The translations under genes and the position numbers were made by a program. This document shows, piece by piece, positions 19,709-26,974 of a stretch of DNA of 64,000 bases; positions within the stretch are counted from its first letter, which is position 1, and each line of letters opens with the position of its first letter. The notes under the pieces were generated by a model. The model saw only the letters and a program-made list of their open reading frames with translations, was not told the DNA's origin and did no database searches. This DNA is from Prochlorococcus sp. AG-402-L23 (GTDB lineage Bacteria; Cyanobacteriota; Cyanobacteriia; PCC-6307; Cyanobiaceae). Location of the stretch: assembly GCA_003216635.1 (NCBI GenBank), contig QCIO01000004.1:35687-99686 (forward strand), written 5' to 3'.

Positions 19709-20071
19709 TTAATAATTTTTGCTCAATCTACAAGAATTAACCGAAATTTCAAACAAACCATAAAGAAGTTCACCATCCAAAATGAATCTATAATATTCAG
19801 AGTCCAATTTATCAGAAACGTTTTTAAATATTCCATGATCAATTCTTTTTACAAACCCTCTATTATCAGAAAGTTCATGTTCTATCCTAGATAGCCATAC
19901 AAGTCTATGATTTGGCTGCTTATAAATTTCTATAGAAGCTTGATTGAATAAAGGTAGTTTTAAAAATTTCCAAGTCAAACAATCCATTCCATTTTCAACA
20001 AGAAAATCATAATGAATATCTATAGAGTTAGCAAAATAAACTTTATGTTCAAGCAAAACCCATTTATTCAT
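19709..20071 (-). CDS. Protein of unknown function, 120 aa
   Basis: I do not recognise a family. The protein is soluble-looking and rich in aromatic and charged residues, with no signal peptide or membrane helix. It has an ATG start, composition like the neighbours, and pairs such as RLVWLSRIEHEL and YYRFILDGELLYGLFEI that look like folded beta structure. It lies 76 bases upstream of smc on the same strand and could be the first gene of a 120-aa/smc/PRC transcript. Confidence 0.7.
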   Translation of the reverse strand: MNKWVLLEHKVYFANSIDIHYDFLVENGMDCLTWKFLKLPLFNQASIEIYKQPNHRLVWLSRIEHELSDNRGFVKRIDHGIFKNVSDKLDSEYYRFILDGELLYGLFEISVNSCRLSKNY

Positions 20072-20154
20072 TATCTAGTTGATAAATAAATCGAAACTAT
20101 TTTCAAAACAAAGTGGAGATAAAGATATATTTTCTTATAGATGGTTCCTGTTAT

Positions 20155-20310
20155 TTAATTACTTGCATCAGGAACAAATCTTAAAGCGATGAATAGCAAA
20201 CTTCCAGCTCCAGCGATAGCTGCAGCTACTAATCCAAAATCTGTAGGGATTGTGCTAGATGCAAAAATTAATGATGCAAATGTAATATCCATGATGAAAT
20301 TTAAACTCAT
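20155..20310 (-). CDS. Small one-helix membrane protein, 51 aa, unknown
   Basis: An ATG at 20310 opens a 51-codon frame ending in TAA at 20155. The protein begins MSLNFIMDITFASLIFASS and has one strong helix in the segment FGLVAAAIAGAGSLLFIALR, followed by a short FVPDASN tail. A start at the second Met (residue 7) is also possible. The size and Ala/Gly-rich helix resemble small thylakoid subunits, but it does not match the PsbM, PsbY, PsbZ, PsbI, Psb30, PsaM, PetL, PetM or PetN patterns I know. It sits alone between the 120-aa gene and the divergent membrane-protein pair. Confidence 0.7.
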   Translation of the reverse strand: MSLNFIMDITFASLIFASSTIPTDFGLVAAAIAGAGSLLFIALRFVPDASN

Positions 20311-20480
20311 TTAATAAATTCAGTAATAGCTTAACAAAACCTTCTTACAGAACAGAGTAGATAAATAAAATGTAAATAAACTTTTATATGTTTTTATTCT
20401 ATATAAATCGCACAATTCTTTAAATAAGGGTTCCAAATTAAGAAAATAGGGTCTAATCTGAAAATAAATAAGTTTAAATA

Positions 20481-20942
20481 ATGGAGACTTACCATCCTCC
20501 CAAAGAAGTAGAAGAAAAAGAAGATTACTCTGATCTTCCTGAAAAAGAAGTTATCTCGGAAAAATGGTTACTTGAAAAAATTGACAGTTTAATACCTTTA
20601 ATAAAAGAAAAATGGCCTAACATTGCACAACAAACCCTTGAAGCCACAAAAGGGAGTATTGATGATTTAGTTGAAGTGATAGCTAGCCATAGTGGAACCT
20701 CAGCAATTGGAATAAAAAGCCAACTATTTGAAATCATTGATTCAATAAGAGAAAAAAATTGGGAAATATCAGAAAGAATTGAGCCTATAGAAAGTCAATT
20801 AGAAGAATTATTAGAAGAACTGAACAATACACTTAGACCCAAAATAGAAAGTCCAATAAGAAAAAAACCACTATTATCTATTGCTATTGCGGCTGGTATT
20901 GGTTTACTAATAGGAACTCTCCTAAACAGCGGCAGAAAATAA
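20481..20942 (+). CDS. DUF883/ElaB-like membrane-anchored helical protein
   Basis: The 153-aa protein is acidic and helical for its first ~120 residues (two probable coiled-coil stretches around 75-115) and ends with a Lys/Arg-flanked glycine-rich helix KKPLLSIAIAAGIGLLIGTL, then NSGRK. That C-terminal anchor pattern is typical of the DUF883 (ElaB/YqjD) family of membrane-bound, ribosome- or stress-linked proteins, although overall similarity cannot be judged here. The next gene starts 1 base after its stop and encodes a holin-superfamily-like membrane protein, a pairing also found for yqjD-type genes. Confidence 0.7.
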   Translation: METYHPPKEVEEKEDYSDLPEKEVISEKWLLEKIDSLIPLIKEKWPNIAQQTLEATKGSIDDLVEVIASHSGTSAIGIKSQLFEIIDSIREKNWEISERIEPIESQLEELLEELNNTLRPKIESPIRKKPLLSIAIAAGIGLLIGTLLNSGRK

Positions 20943-20943
20943 T

Positions 20944-21330
20944 ATGGAAAAACCCAAAAATAAAAACTTTGCAAATACAGCTTCTAGAATTTCGGCTATC
21001 GCAAGTTCAGTGATGGATTTGCATGTCAGAATAGCTCTTCAAGAAGTGGATAGAGAAAAAAGAAGATTAATTAGTGGTGGAATATTTCTGGCAATTGGAA
21101 GCACATTACTATTATTAGTACTAATTTGCATCCATATTATTTTTTATCTTTTTCTAAAAAACTATAATAACTGGAATATTGAATATAATTTATTACTAAT
21201 AATATTTATCGATTTATTTCTTGCAGGCTTAAGTTTGAAGCTTGGAGGAAAATTAGCCAAAGGACCATATCTTCCTCAAACATTAGAGGGGTTAGGCAAG
21301 ACAACAAAGGCCGTTTTAGGCAAAAAATAA
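20944..21330 (+). CDS. Phage-holin-3_6-like membrane protein (YqjE type)
   Basis: The 128-aa protein has an N-terminal helix (SRISAIASSVMDLHVRIALQ), the charged link EVDREKRRLISGG, and two membrane helices at about residues 40-66 and 79-99, then a basic tail. This is the layout of the Phage_holin_3_6/YqjE family, which in bacteria is usually a non-phage membrane protein encoded with a DUF883 protein, exactly as here. No lysin or phage gene is nearby, so a lysis role is unlikely. It is convergent with the methyltransferase gene (1 base). Confidence 0.8.
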   Translation: MEKPKNKNFANTASRISAIASSVMDLHVRIALQEVDREKRRLISGGIFLAIGSTLLLLVLICIHIIFYLFLKNYNNWNIEYNLLLIIFIDLFLAGLSLKLGGKLAKGPYLPQTLEGLGKTTKAVLGKK

Positions 21331-21331
21331 A

Positions 21332-22456
21332 TTACCTAATTAAATACTTTATCCATCTACAATCTATCCCCCCATTACTAACAGGAATTTTGAATGAAGA
21401 TTTCATTTTCAGATATTTTGTTAGTTTTGGATTTCCACTTAGCAGCCAAAATTCCCAACTTGAAAAATTATTCTTTAGGAAGATTCCCATTTGTTCATAT
21501 AAACAAATCAATTCATTTTCATCGCCCAATTTTTTGCCGTATGGAGGATTACATATGATGATCCCAGGTGTGCAACTTAATTGGAGTGCTAAAAAATCAT
21601 TATTTATAAGTTCAATATAGTTTTCAAGTCCAGCCAATGATATGTTTACATTCGCCTGCTCAAAAACCTTTTTATTAATTTCACATCCTATTATTGTTGG
21701 TAATTTTTCATAATTTATAATTTTATTTTTTGCCTTATTTTTTTCATTAAGATAAATATCTTTCCTAAAGTCCAACCAATTCTCAAAAAGATATACTTGA
21801 TCAATATTTATGGGAACTCCAAGGAATTGGTTTACTGCCTCAATTAAAAAAGTTCCTGAGCCACACATAAAATCTATCAATGGGACTTTGCCATTCCATT
21901 GAGTCATATTTATCAATCCAGAAGCTAAATTTTCTTTTAATGGAGCATTTCCAATTGCGGGTCTATAGCCTCTTTTGTGTAAGCTTTCTACGCTGCTTTG
22001 AAGACTGAGAATTGCTTTATTATTATTTAAATGCAGATGAATTATAAAATCAGGATTATCTAGAGAAATATTTGATCTTTTATTCCAAACTGCCTGTTGC
22101 AAATCAGTAATAGAATTTTTTACTTCAAGAGCAGTGAAATGAGTATGACTTAAAGAAGATGTTCTCCCAGTTACTTGAACATTAAACGTTTTATCAAAGT
22201 GCAACCAATTTAACCAATCAAATGAATCTCTAACCCCCGCATATAAAGATTGCTTGTCATAGCAATTAAAACTTGCAATTTCTCTATAAAAACGAAAAGC
22301 TAATCTGGAATAGAAATGAACTCTATAAAAAGTTTCAAAATCACATTCAAAATTAATAAATCTTTTATAAGTATTAATATTAAAGCCGCCTAAATTTGCA
22401 ATTTCTTCTGCTAAAGATTTCTCTAGTCCCTCCGGAGATGATGCCACTACATTCAT
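21332..22456 (-). CDS. THUMP-domain RNA methyltransferase (RlmL/UPF0020 family)
   Basis: The 374-aa protein combines an N-terminal THUMP-like RNA-binding region (about residues 45-155) with a Rossmann methyltransferase domain. The SAM loop is FMCGSGTFLIEA near residue 198 and the catalytic motif is NPPYG near 304, the N6-adenine/N2-guanine type. The N-terminal MNVVASSPEGLEKSLAEEI matches the family that methylates 23S rRNA N2-guanine (E. coli RlmL N-terminal half). The C-terminal RlmK half of the E. coli fusion is absent. It is divergent from ssrA. Confidence 0.88.
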   Translation of the reverse strand: MNVVASSPEGLEKSLAEEIANLGGFNINTYKRFINFECDFETFYRVHFYSRLAFRFYREIASFNCYDKQSLYAGVRDSFDWLNWLHFDKTFNVQVTGRTSSLSHTHFTALEVKNSITDLQQAVWNKRSNISLDNPDFIIHLHLNNNKAILSLQSSVESLHKRGYRPAIGNAPLKENLASGLINMTQWNGKVPLIDFMCGSGTFLIEAVNQFLGVPINIDQVYLFENWLDFRKDIYLNEKNKAKNKIINYEKLPTIIGCEINKKVFEQANVNISLAGLENYIELINNDFLALQLSCTPGIIICNPPYGKKLGDENELICLYEQMGIFLKNNFSSWEFWLLSGNPKLTKYLKMKSSFKIPVSNGGIDCRWIKYLIR

Positions 22457-22509
22457 ATACGATAAAACTTAATAAAAAAACTATTCAATAACCATTTTGC
22501 CTGTCAGAA

Positions 22510-22515
22510 TATAAA
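22510..22515 (+). promoter_or_regulatory. Candidate -10 element for ssrA
   Basis: TATAAA lies about 20 bases upstream of the first conserved tmRNA acceptor-piece bases. It would start transcription at or inside the 12-base palindrome GTCCAATTGGAC at 22517-22528. No good -35 element is seen. This is a weak call in AT-rich DNA. Confidence 0.3.
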
Positions 22516-22527
22516 TGTCCAATTGGA

Positions 22528-22785
22528 CTAGGTGATCTCAACCGATGTTTCGGACAGCGGTTCGATTCCGCTCAACTCCACTATTTGGGGTTGTAATGGT
22601 TTCGACGGGGCATAAGGAAGGTGACTGAAGCCGGCTCGGTTAGAGCAAAAACACAAATGCTAACAAAATCGTTAGTTTCTCCCGTCAAACAGCACCAGTT
22701 GCTGCTTGATCCTAAAGGAGATGGGGTTATATCAGCCTTATCAACCAAATGATACGAGGAGTCTGGAAGGACTCCACTTTTTTTT
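22528..22785 (+). ncRNA. ssrA: tmRNA, permuted two-piece gene (acceptor piece first)
   Basis: The gene is circularly permuted, as known for Prochlorococcus and marine Synechococcus. The acceptor piece comes first: P2 strand CTCAACCGA at 22537-22545, T-arm AGCGG/CCGCT around TTCGATT at 22556-22572, and acceptor strand CAACTCC at 22573-22579 with A at 22580. The coding piece begins with GGGGTTG at 22587, which pairs with CAACTCC, and TCGGTTAGAG at 22636-22645 pairs with the P2 strand. The tag frame runs from GCT at 22659 to TGA at 22707-22709 and reads ANKIVSFSRQTAPVAA. A terminator ends the gene. The 5' boundary is approximate. Confidence 0.95.
22758..22785 (+). terminator. Rho-independent terminator of ssrA
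   Basis: The stem GGAGTC/GACTCC closes a six-base loop (TGGAAG) and is followed within two bases by eight T residues. It lies directly after the tmRNA coding piece. Confidence 0.88.
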
Positions 22786-22938
22786 AAATAACTAAGAAGT
22801 TGTAATAGATAATTTATTAGTGTGTAAATATTGCTGCAAATGCTTGTATTAAAAAGAATTTTTTTAATTTTATAAGTATAAATACTGAGAAGATAAGCTT
22901 TAAATTAATTTATCTTATTAAAAATCGAATCTTGCAAA
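22786..22938. other. Intergenic spacer after ssrA
   Basis: This is AT-rich sequence between the ssrA terminator and a 45-codon frame. The only structure I see is a spaced inverted repeat AAGATAA/TTATCTT around 22890-22920. No gene or clear promoter can be supported. Confidence 0.5.
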
Positions 22939-23076
22939 ATGGAATCTAATAAAAAACTGAATGACTTGATAATAAATCTCAAACCAAAAGTTATTAGATT
23001 CACTGGCGAAAAATTTCCCAATGAACTATGGAATAGTGGTTGTCAAATAAAAAAAAATAAGAAAATATCTAGCTAA
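22939..23076 (+). CDS. Small ORF, 45 aa, unknown
   Basis: An ATG at 22939 opens 45 codons ending in TAA at 23076. The product is basic and soluble, starting MESNKKLNDLIINLKPKVIR and ending KKNKKISS, with no membrane helix. A run of sense codons with normal Prochlorococcus usage and the sensible phrase FTGEKFPNELWNSGCQ suggest a real gene, but length alone does not exclude chance. It is convergent with the aldo/keto reductase gene (8 bases). No function can be proposed. Confidence 0.5.
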   Translation: MESNKKLNDLIINLKPKVIRFTGEKFPNELWNSGCQIKKNKKISS

Positions 23077-23084
23077 AAATTGAA

Positions 23085-24047
23085 TTAAATACTTGAAAAA
23101 GGATTTTTAGGCATTTTTTTTAAACATTTTTTTGAAAATTCCTGAAGTACTTTAAATTCACTTTTATTTAAATTCCAATTGAATACATTCGATACATCTA
23201 TAACTTGAGATTTTTTTCGCATTCCAACGAGTGGAATAGCTCCTTGATAAGAACACCAATTAATTGCGACTTGCGCTTGGGAAACTGATCTTTGATTTGC
23301 AATTCTTTTTAAACACCTCCGCAATTCATATGTTGGTTTTTTATAGTTTTCAAATAATGCATTGCGAATAAAACTTTTTTCTTTATTCTCTTCTTTATCT
23401 GGATCAATACAAAGTATTCCAAAGGACAAAGGACTATAAGCTAAGAAATCAATATTATTTTCTTCGCAAATTTTTTTTACCTGATATTGTTTTCCTAAAT
23501 CGGGAGCAAGCAAAGAAAACTGTATCTGAACACTCTTTAGGCTCTGATCTCTTTTTGCCAAGAAATTAATTAATTTCATCAATCTTTTAGGGCCTATATT
23601 TGATAAGCCTATTTGAAAATCAAAGCCTTCATCTTTTAAATCGCAAAGATTATTCAACAGCCCTAATTCCTGCCAAGGATTGTATTTTGCAGTTGACCAA
23701 TGTAATTGCACTATATCTAATTTGTTATTAAGTCTTTCTAAACTTTTCAAAAAAGGTTTATTAAAACCTCTGTTACCTATTCTCCAGGGATAAGGTGCAA
23801 GTTTGGTTGCTACTTGAATTCTTTTTTTCTTTGCTGAAGGAGTATTTAGTAAAAATTTTCCAATCAACAATTCACTTCTACCCTGAAGATTCCCGGTACC
23901 GTAAGAATCTGCAGTATCAATTAGATCAAAACCTCTTCGTAACGCTTCATTATATGTCTCACGTAAATCATCGTCATTTGTAGATTGGTAATTCCAGATA
24001 AGCTTATTCCCCCAAGACCACGTACCTAATCCAATTCTTTTCTTCAC
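23085..24047 (-). CDS. Aldo/keto reductase
   Basis: This 320-aa NAD(P)H-dependent oxidoreductase has a TIM-barrel fold. It shows the family motifs near the N-terminus: LGTWSWGN, and FDLIDTADSYGTG with the catalytic Asp and Tyr at about residues 43-48. Other core pieces are VATKLAPYPWR (catalytic Lys), DIVQLHW and QIGLSNIGPKRL. The C-terminus carries INWCSYQGAIPLVGMRKKSQ, the cofactor-binding signature. The substrate is unknown. The gene starts at GTG and is divergent from the ParA-like gene with 151 bases between. Confidence 0.9.
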   Translation of the reverse strand: MKKRIGLGTWSWGNKLIWNYQSTNDDDLRETYNEALRRGFDLIDTADSYGTGNLQGRSELLIGKFLLNTPSAKKKRIQVATKLAPYPWRIGNRGFNKPFLKSLERLNNKLDIVQLHWSTAKYNPWQELGLLNNLCDLKDEGFDFQIGLSNIGPKRLMKLINFLAKRDQSLKSVQIQFSLLAPDLGKQYQVKKICEENNIDFLAYSPLSFGILCIDPDKEENKEKSFIRNALFENYKKPTYELRRCLKRIANQRSVSQAQVAINWCSYQGAIPLVGMRKKSQVIDVSNVFNWNLNKSEFKVLQEFSKKCLKKMPKNPFSSI

Positions 24048-24149
24048 TAGCCAATTTAAATAAGGAACTTTATAAGGTTATCTAAAAATATTAACTTCTT
24101 TAAAATATTTCAAAAAATAAGTTTTAAAGCATTAAAAATCAATTTTCTC

Positions 24150-24155
24150 TTGACA
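24150..24155 (+). promoter_or_regulatory. Candidate -35 hexamer upstream of the ParA-like gene
   Basis: TTGACA is a perfect -35 match 44 bases before the TTG start. The hexamer 17 bases downstream (AAAGTA) is a poor -10, so only half of a promoter is supported. Confidence 0.25.
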
Positions 24156-24198
24156 TTAAGAAATTATTCTCCAAAGTAAGAGAAATAAAAATAAAAAA

Positions 24199-24870
24199 TT
24201 GTTCATTACCGTTTGCGGACAAAAAGGAGGTGTGGCCAAGACCTGCACAAGTATTCACCTTGCTAGTGTTTGGCATTCTGAAGGTAAAAAAGTTTGCATA
24301 GTCGATGCTGACAAGAATAGATCTGCTTTAGCATACGCATCAAGAGGCAATCTTCCATTTCCAGTTTTCCCCGTCAGTTCAGCTGCTAAAGCATCAAGAT
24401 CATCAGAAATTGTAATAACTGATGGCCAGGCTAGCAGTGATCAAGAAGAACTTAAACACTTAGCGTATGGTTCAGATTTAGTTATCTTACCTACAACTGC
24501 AAAAGCAAGATCAGTAGAATTAACTGTTGAACTAGCTAATTTATTAAGCAACTTAAAAGTTAACCATGCAGTAGTAATAGTAAAAGTTGATTTTAGACAG
24601 CAAAAAGCAGCGCAACAAGCCAAAGCAGCTCTAGAAAATTTTGGTTTGTATGTTTTTGATACATTTATACCCTTACTTTCAGCATTTGATAAAGCAGAAG
24701 CCTCGGGCGATGCTGTATTTGAAGCTGTAGACGATTTAGGTAGATCAGATCCTCGTCGAATGACGGGCTGGTCTGCTTATTGTTCAATTGCCTCACAAAT
24801 TCCATGCCTGATTTCGAAGCCCTCATCCGACACCAACAACTTAAACAACCAACATCCAATCAGCGCTTAA
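24199..24870 (+). CDS. ParA/MinD-family P-loop ATPase, solitary
   Basis: The 223-aa protein starts at TTG and opens with the deviant Walker A CGQKGGVAKTCTSIHLA (residues about 6-22), the ParA-type KGGxxKT with the signature lysine. The next acidic motif is VDADKNRSA, and the switch II position reads ITDGQASSDQE rather than the usual DTPP, which is unusual. Members of this superfamily position DNA, proteasome-like or microcompartment cargo on the nucleoid or membrane. No parB lies beside it; instead a one-helix protein gene overlaps its 3' end. The cargo is unknown. Confidence 0.85.
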   Translation: MFITVCGQKGGVAKTCTSIHLASVWHSEGKKVCIVDADKNRSALAYASRGNLPFPVFPVSSAAKASRSSEIVITDGQASSDQEELKHLAYGSDLVILPTTAKARSVELTVELANLLSNLKVNHAVVIVKVDFRQQKAAQQAKAALENFGLYVFDTFIPLLSAFDKAEASGDAVFEAVDDLGRSDPRRMTGWSAYCSIASQIPCLISKPSSDTNNLNNQHPISA

Positions 24871-25046
24871 AAGTAGTTGATTCTCCTAATCTTGAAGATA
24901 AAAAAAACGAAGAAACAATAATTAGACAATCTGGATTATTAGTTAATTTTTTTGGAGGTTTTATAGGCTCTGTAATTGGAACTTTAACAATACTGTTTCT
25001 TTATATGAATGAATATCTACCATTAGATTTACTAAAACTTAAGTAG
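24804..25046 (+). CDS. Small one-helix membrane protein overlapping the ParA-like gene
   Basis: The frame could open at TTG 24780, but the ATG at 24804 gives a cleaner 80-aa protein (MPDFEALIRHQQLKQP). The N-terminal ~45 residues are polar, then LLVNFFGGFIGSVIGTLTIL (about residues 47-66) and FLYM form one membrane helix. It overlaps the ParA-like gene by 67 bases in another frame, so the two are almost certainly translated from one mRNA. Overlap and membrane anchoring make it a candidate partner of the ATPase; this is inference. Its 3' end overlaps argJ by 8 bases on the other strand. Confidence 0.75.
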   Translation: MPDFEALIRHQQLKQPTSNQRLKVVDSPNLEDKKNEETIIRQSGLLVNFFGGFIGSVIGTLTILFLYMNEYLPLDLLKLK

Positions 25047-26277
25047 TATATTCACTATTTATTTCAACATACTTTTTAGAAAGATCGCACCCCCAAGCTG
25101 TGCCTTTCGATTCGCCAGAATTTAGATTAATCATAATTTTTACAATATCATCTACTAAATATCTACCTTTCATTCTGGACTTAATATAGTCTGTGACTTT
25201 TTGTGGATCATATTTGTTTAACTTGCCGTTTTCCAAAATCTGAGCGTTTCCTATATACAAGTCAACGTCATTTAAATTAAATTTAACTCCAGAATTTCCT
25301 GCAGCAGAAATGATTCGTCCCCAATTCGGATCACAACCATGTATCGCAGTTTTTACCAAGGCAGAATTACAAATAGATTTCGCGAGCATAATTGCGTCAT
25401 CTTTATTTTTTGCTCCTTGAACCAAAACTTCTAATAAACAATTTGCTCCCTCTCCATCCCTTGCAATATTTTTTGCCAAGTTCTGACATACAATATCAAT
25501 CCCTTTTTGGATAATTGGAAAAAACCTTTTTTCAATTTTCTCTCCTGCATTTATTCCAACAAAAGAATCATTTGTGCTTGTCTCTCCATCAACTGATATT
25601 GCATTAAAAGATTTTTTAACCGCAATAGCAATCATTTTGTCCCATTCCTCTTTTTGAATACCCGCATCACAGGTTAGAAAAGCAAGCATTGTAGCCATGT
25701 TGGGGTAAATCATTCCTGAACCTTTTGCAAATCCTGCTATTTTTATTTTTCTACCTTGAATAATCGTCTCTATTGACAGTTTTTTCAAAGTCAAATCAGT
25801 AGTTAAAATTGCTTCTGCTGCATTTTGAAAATTATTACCCTTTAAATCACTAACTAAATTCGGTAAATTTTTTAATAAATCATTTATTTGTATTGGCACA
25901 CCAATTACACCAGTAGAGCACATTAAAACTTCTTCTTCTTTTATTCCTAAAAGTTCCGCAATCTTTCCTGTAGCAATTTGAAAATGTTGAATGCCAAGAT
26001 TTCCTGTACATGCATTTGCTTGACCAGAATTAATTAGTATTGCTCTTACAAAACCTGAAGTTGTTTTAATCCTTTCCTCACAAATATCCACACAAGAAGC
26101 GCGAACTATTGATTGGGTAAACATCCCACTAAAAATACTTCCTTCTGGAGCGAGTATTAGTGCTAAATCTTTTTTATTAGAAGCTTTTAAACCAGCAGAT
26201 ATCCCAGCAAAAAGAAACCCCTTGGGTGTTACCTTACTGTCATCAACAAAAGACCAATTGGAATCTAACTGGCTCAA
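25039..26277 (-). CDS. argJ: ArgJ, bifunctional ornithine acetyltransferase / N-acetylglutamate synthase
   Basis: ArgJ moves the acetyl group from N-acetylornithine to glutamate, and in bifunctional forms also from acetyl-CoA, in the cyclic arginine pathway. The 412-aa precursor self-cleaves before the Thr in MATMLAFLTCDA, near residue 195, into two chains; the motif is intact. The C-terminal GCDPNWGRIISAAGNSG is the family signature. It starts at TTG (26277), with no better ATG nearby. It is divergent from coaE. Together with argH and speA in this window it makes arginine metabolism well represented. Confidence 0.96.
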   Translation of the reverse strand: MSQLDSNWSFVDDSKVTPKGFLFAGISAGLKASNKKDLALILAPEGSIFSGMFTQSIVRASCVDICEERIKTTSGFVRAILINSGQANACTGNLGIQHFQIATGKIAELLGIKEEEVLMCSTGVIGVPIQINDLLKNLPNLVSDLKGNNFQNAAEAILTTDLTLKKLSIETIIQGRKIKIAGFAKGSGMIYPNMATMLAFLTCDAGIQKEEWDKMIAIAVKKSFNAISVDGETSTNDSFVGINAGEKIEKRFFPIIQKGIDIVCQNLAKNIARDGEGANCLLEVLVQGAKNKDDAIMLAKSICNSALVKTAIHGCDPNWGRIISAAGNSGVKFNLNDVDLYIGNAQILENGKLNKYDPQKVTDYIKSRMKGRYLVDDIVKIMINLNSGESKGTAWGCDLSKKYVEINSEYTT

Positions 26278-26353
26278 ACTTTTTGGTATTTTAATTCATA
26301 CTAACTACTCTTTAATACTAAAGAAACTAAGTAATTAGATTATTATTAATTAT

Positions 26354-26971
26354 ATGGATATTCTTCAAAAATCAAAAAACAACCAAAGAAGGATTGGTTT
26401 AACAGGAGGTATTGCAAGTGGGAAGACAACCATAACTAATTACATTAGAAAACATAAAAACATACCAATATTAGATGCAGATCATTTTTCAAGAGAATTA
26501 ATCAAACCAAACACATATGGATATAAGAAAATTTTAGATTATTTTGGAAATAAAATTATTGATAATAAGAGCAATTCAGAAAGTGAAATAAACAGAAAAC
26601 TTTTAAGGAACATTATTTTTAAACATTCAGCAAGCAAGGAATGGATTGAAAAACTGCTTCACCCCTTAATTAAAGAAAGAATGATAGAAGAATGCAGTCA
26701 ATACAGAAATAATCAAACAATAGTATTGGTTATTCCATTATTGTTTGAAGCAAAATTTGAAGATATTTGCACTGAAATATGGTTAGTTAAATGTCCTAAA
26801 GAACTACAAAAAAACAGACTTATCACAAGAGATAAAATTAGCGAAAAAGAAGCATATGAATTGATAAATTTTCAATTAAGTTTTGAAGAAAAAAGAAAAT
26901 TTTCAGATATTATTTTAGATAATTCCGATGATCAGAATAAATGGATCAATAAGATAAAAGAGCTTCTTTAA
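26354..26971 (+). CDS. coaE: CoaE, dephospho-CoA kinase
   Basis: CoaE phosphorylates dephospho-CoA, the last step of coenzyme A synthesis. The 205-aa protein has the P-loop GLTGGIASGKTT near residues 15-26, the substrate Asp in ILDADHFSREL and the lid region PLLFEAKFEDICTEIWLV. The length is normal. It is convergent with gatB, separated by 3 bases, and divergent from argJ. Confidence 0.96.
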   Translation: MDILQKSKNNQRRIGLTGGIASGKTTITNYIRKHKNIPILDADHFSRELIKPNTYGYKKILDYFGNKIIDNKSNSESEINRKLLRNIIFKHSASKEWIEKLLHPLIKERMIEECSQYRNNQTIVLVIPLLFEAKFEDICTEIWLVKCPKELQKNRLITRDKISEKEAYELINFQLSFEEKRKFSDIILDNSDDQNKWINKIKELL

Positions 26972-26974
26972 GCT

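Noticed and set aside
20944..21330. Phage holin
   Set aside because: The holin-like fold is present, but it pairs with a DUF883-like gene as in non-phage bacteria, and no endolysin or phage gene is nearby.
26961..26974. Possible terminator hairpin AGCTT/AAGCT after gatB, with CTTTT following on the minus strand
   Set aside because: The stem is only five pairs with four of ten bases G or C, and it lies inside the coaE 3' end. Such hairpins are common by chance in this sequence.
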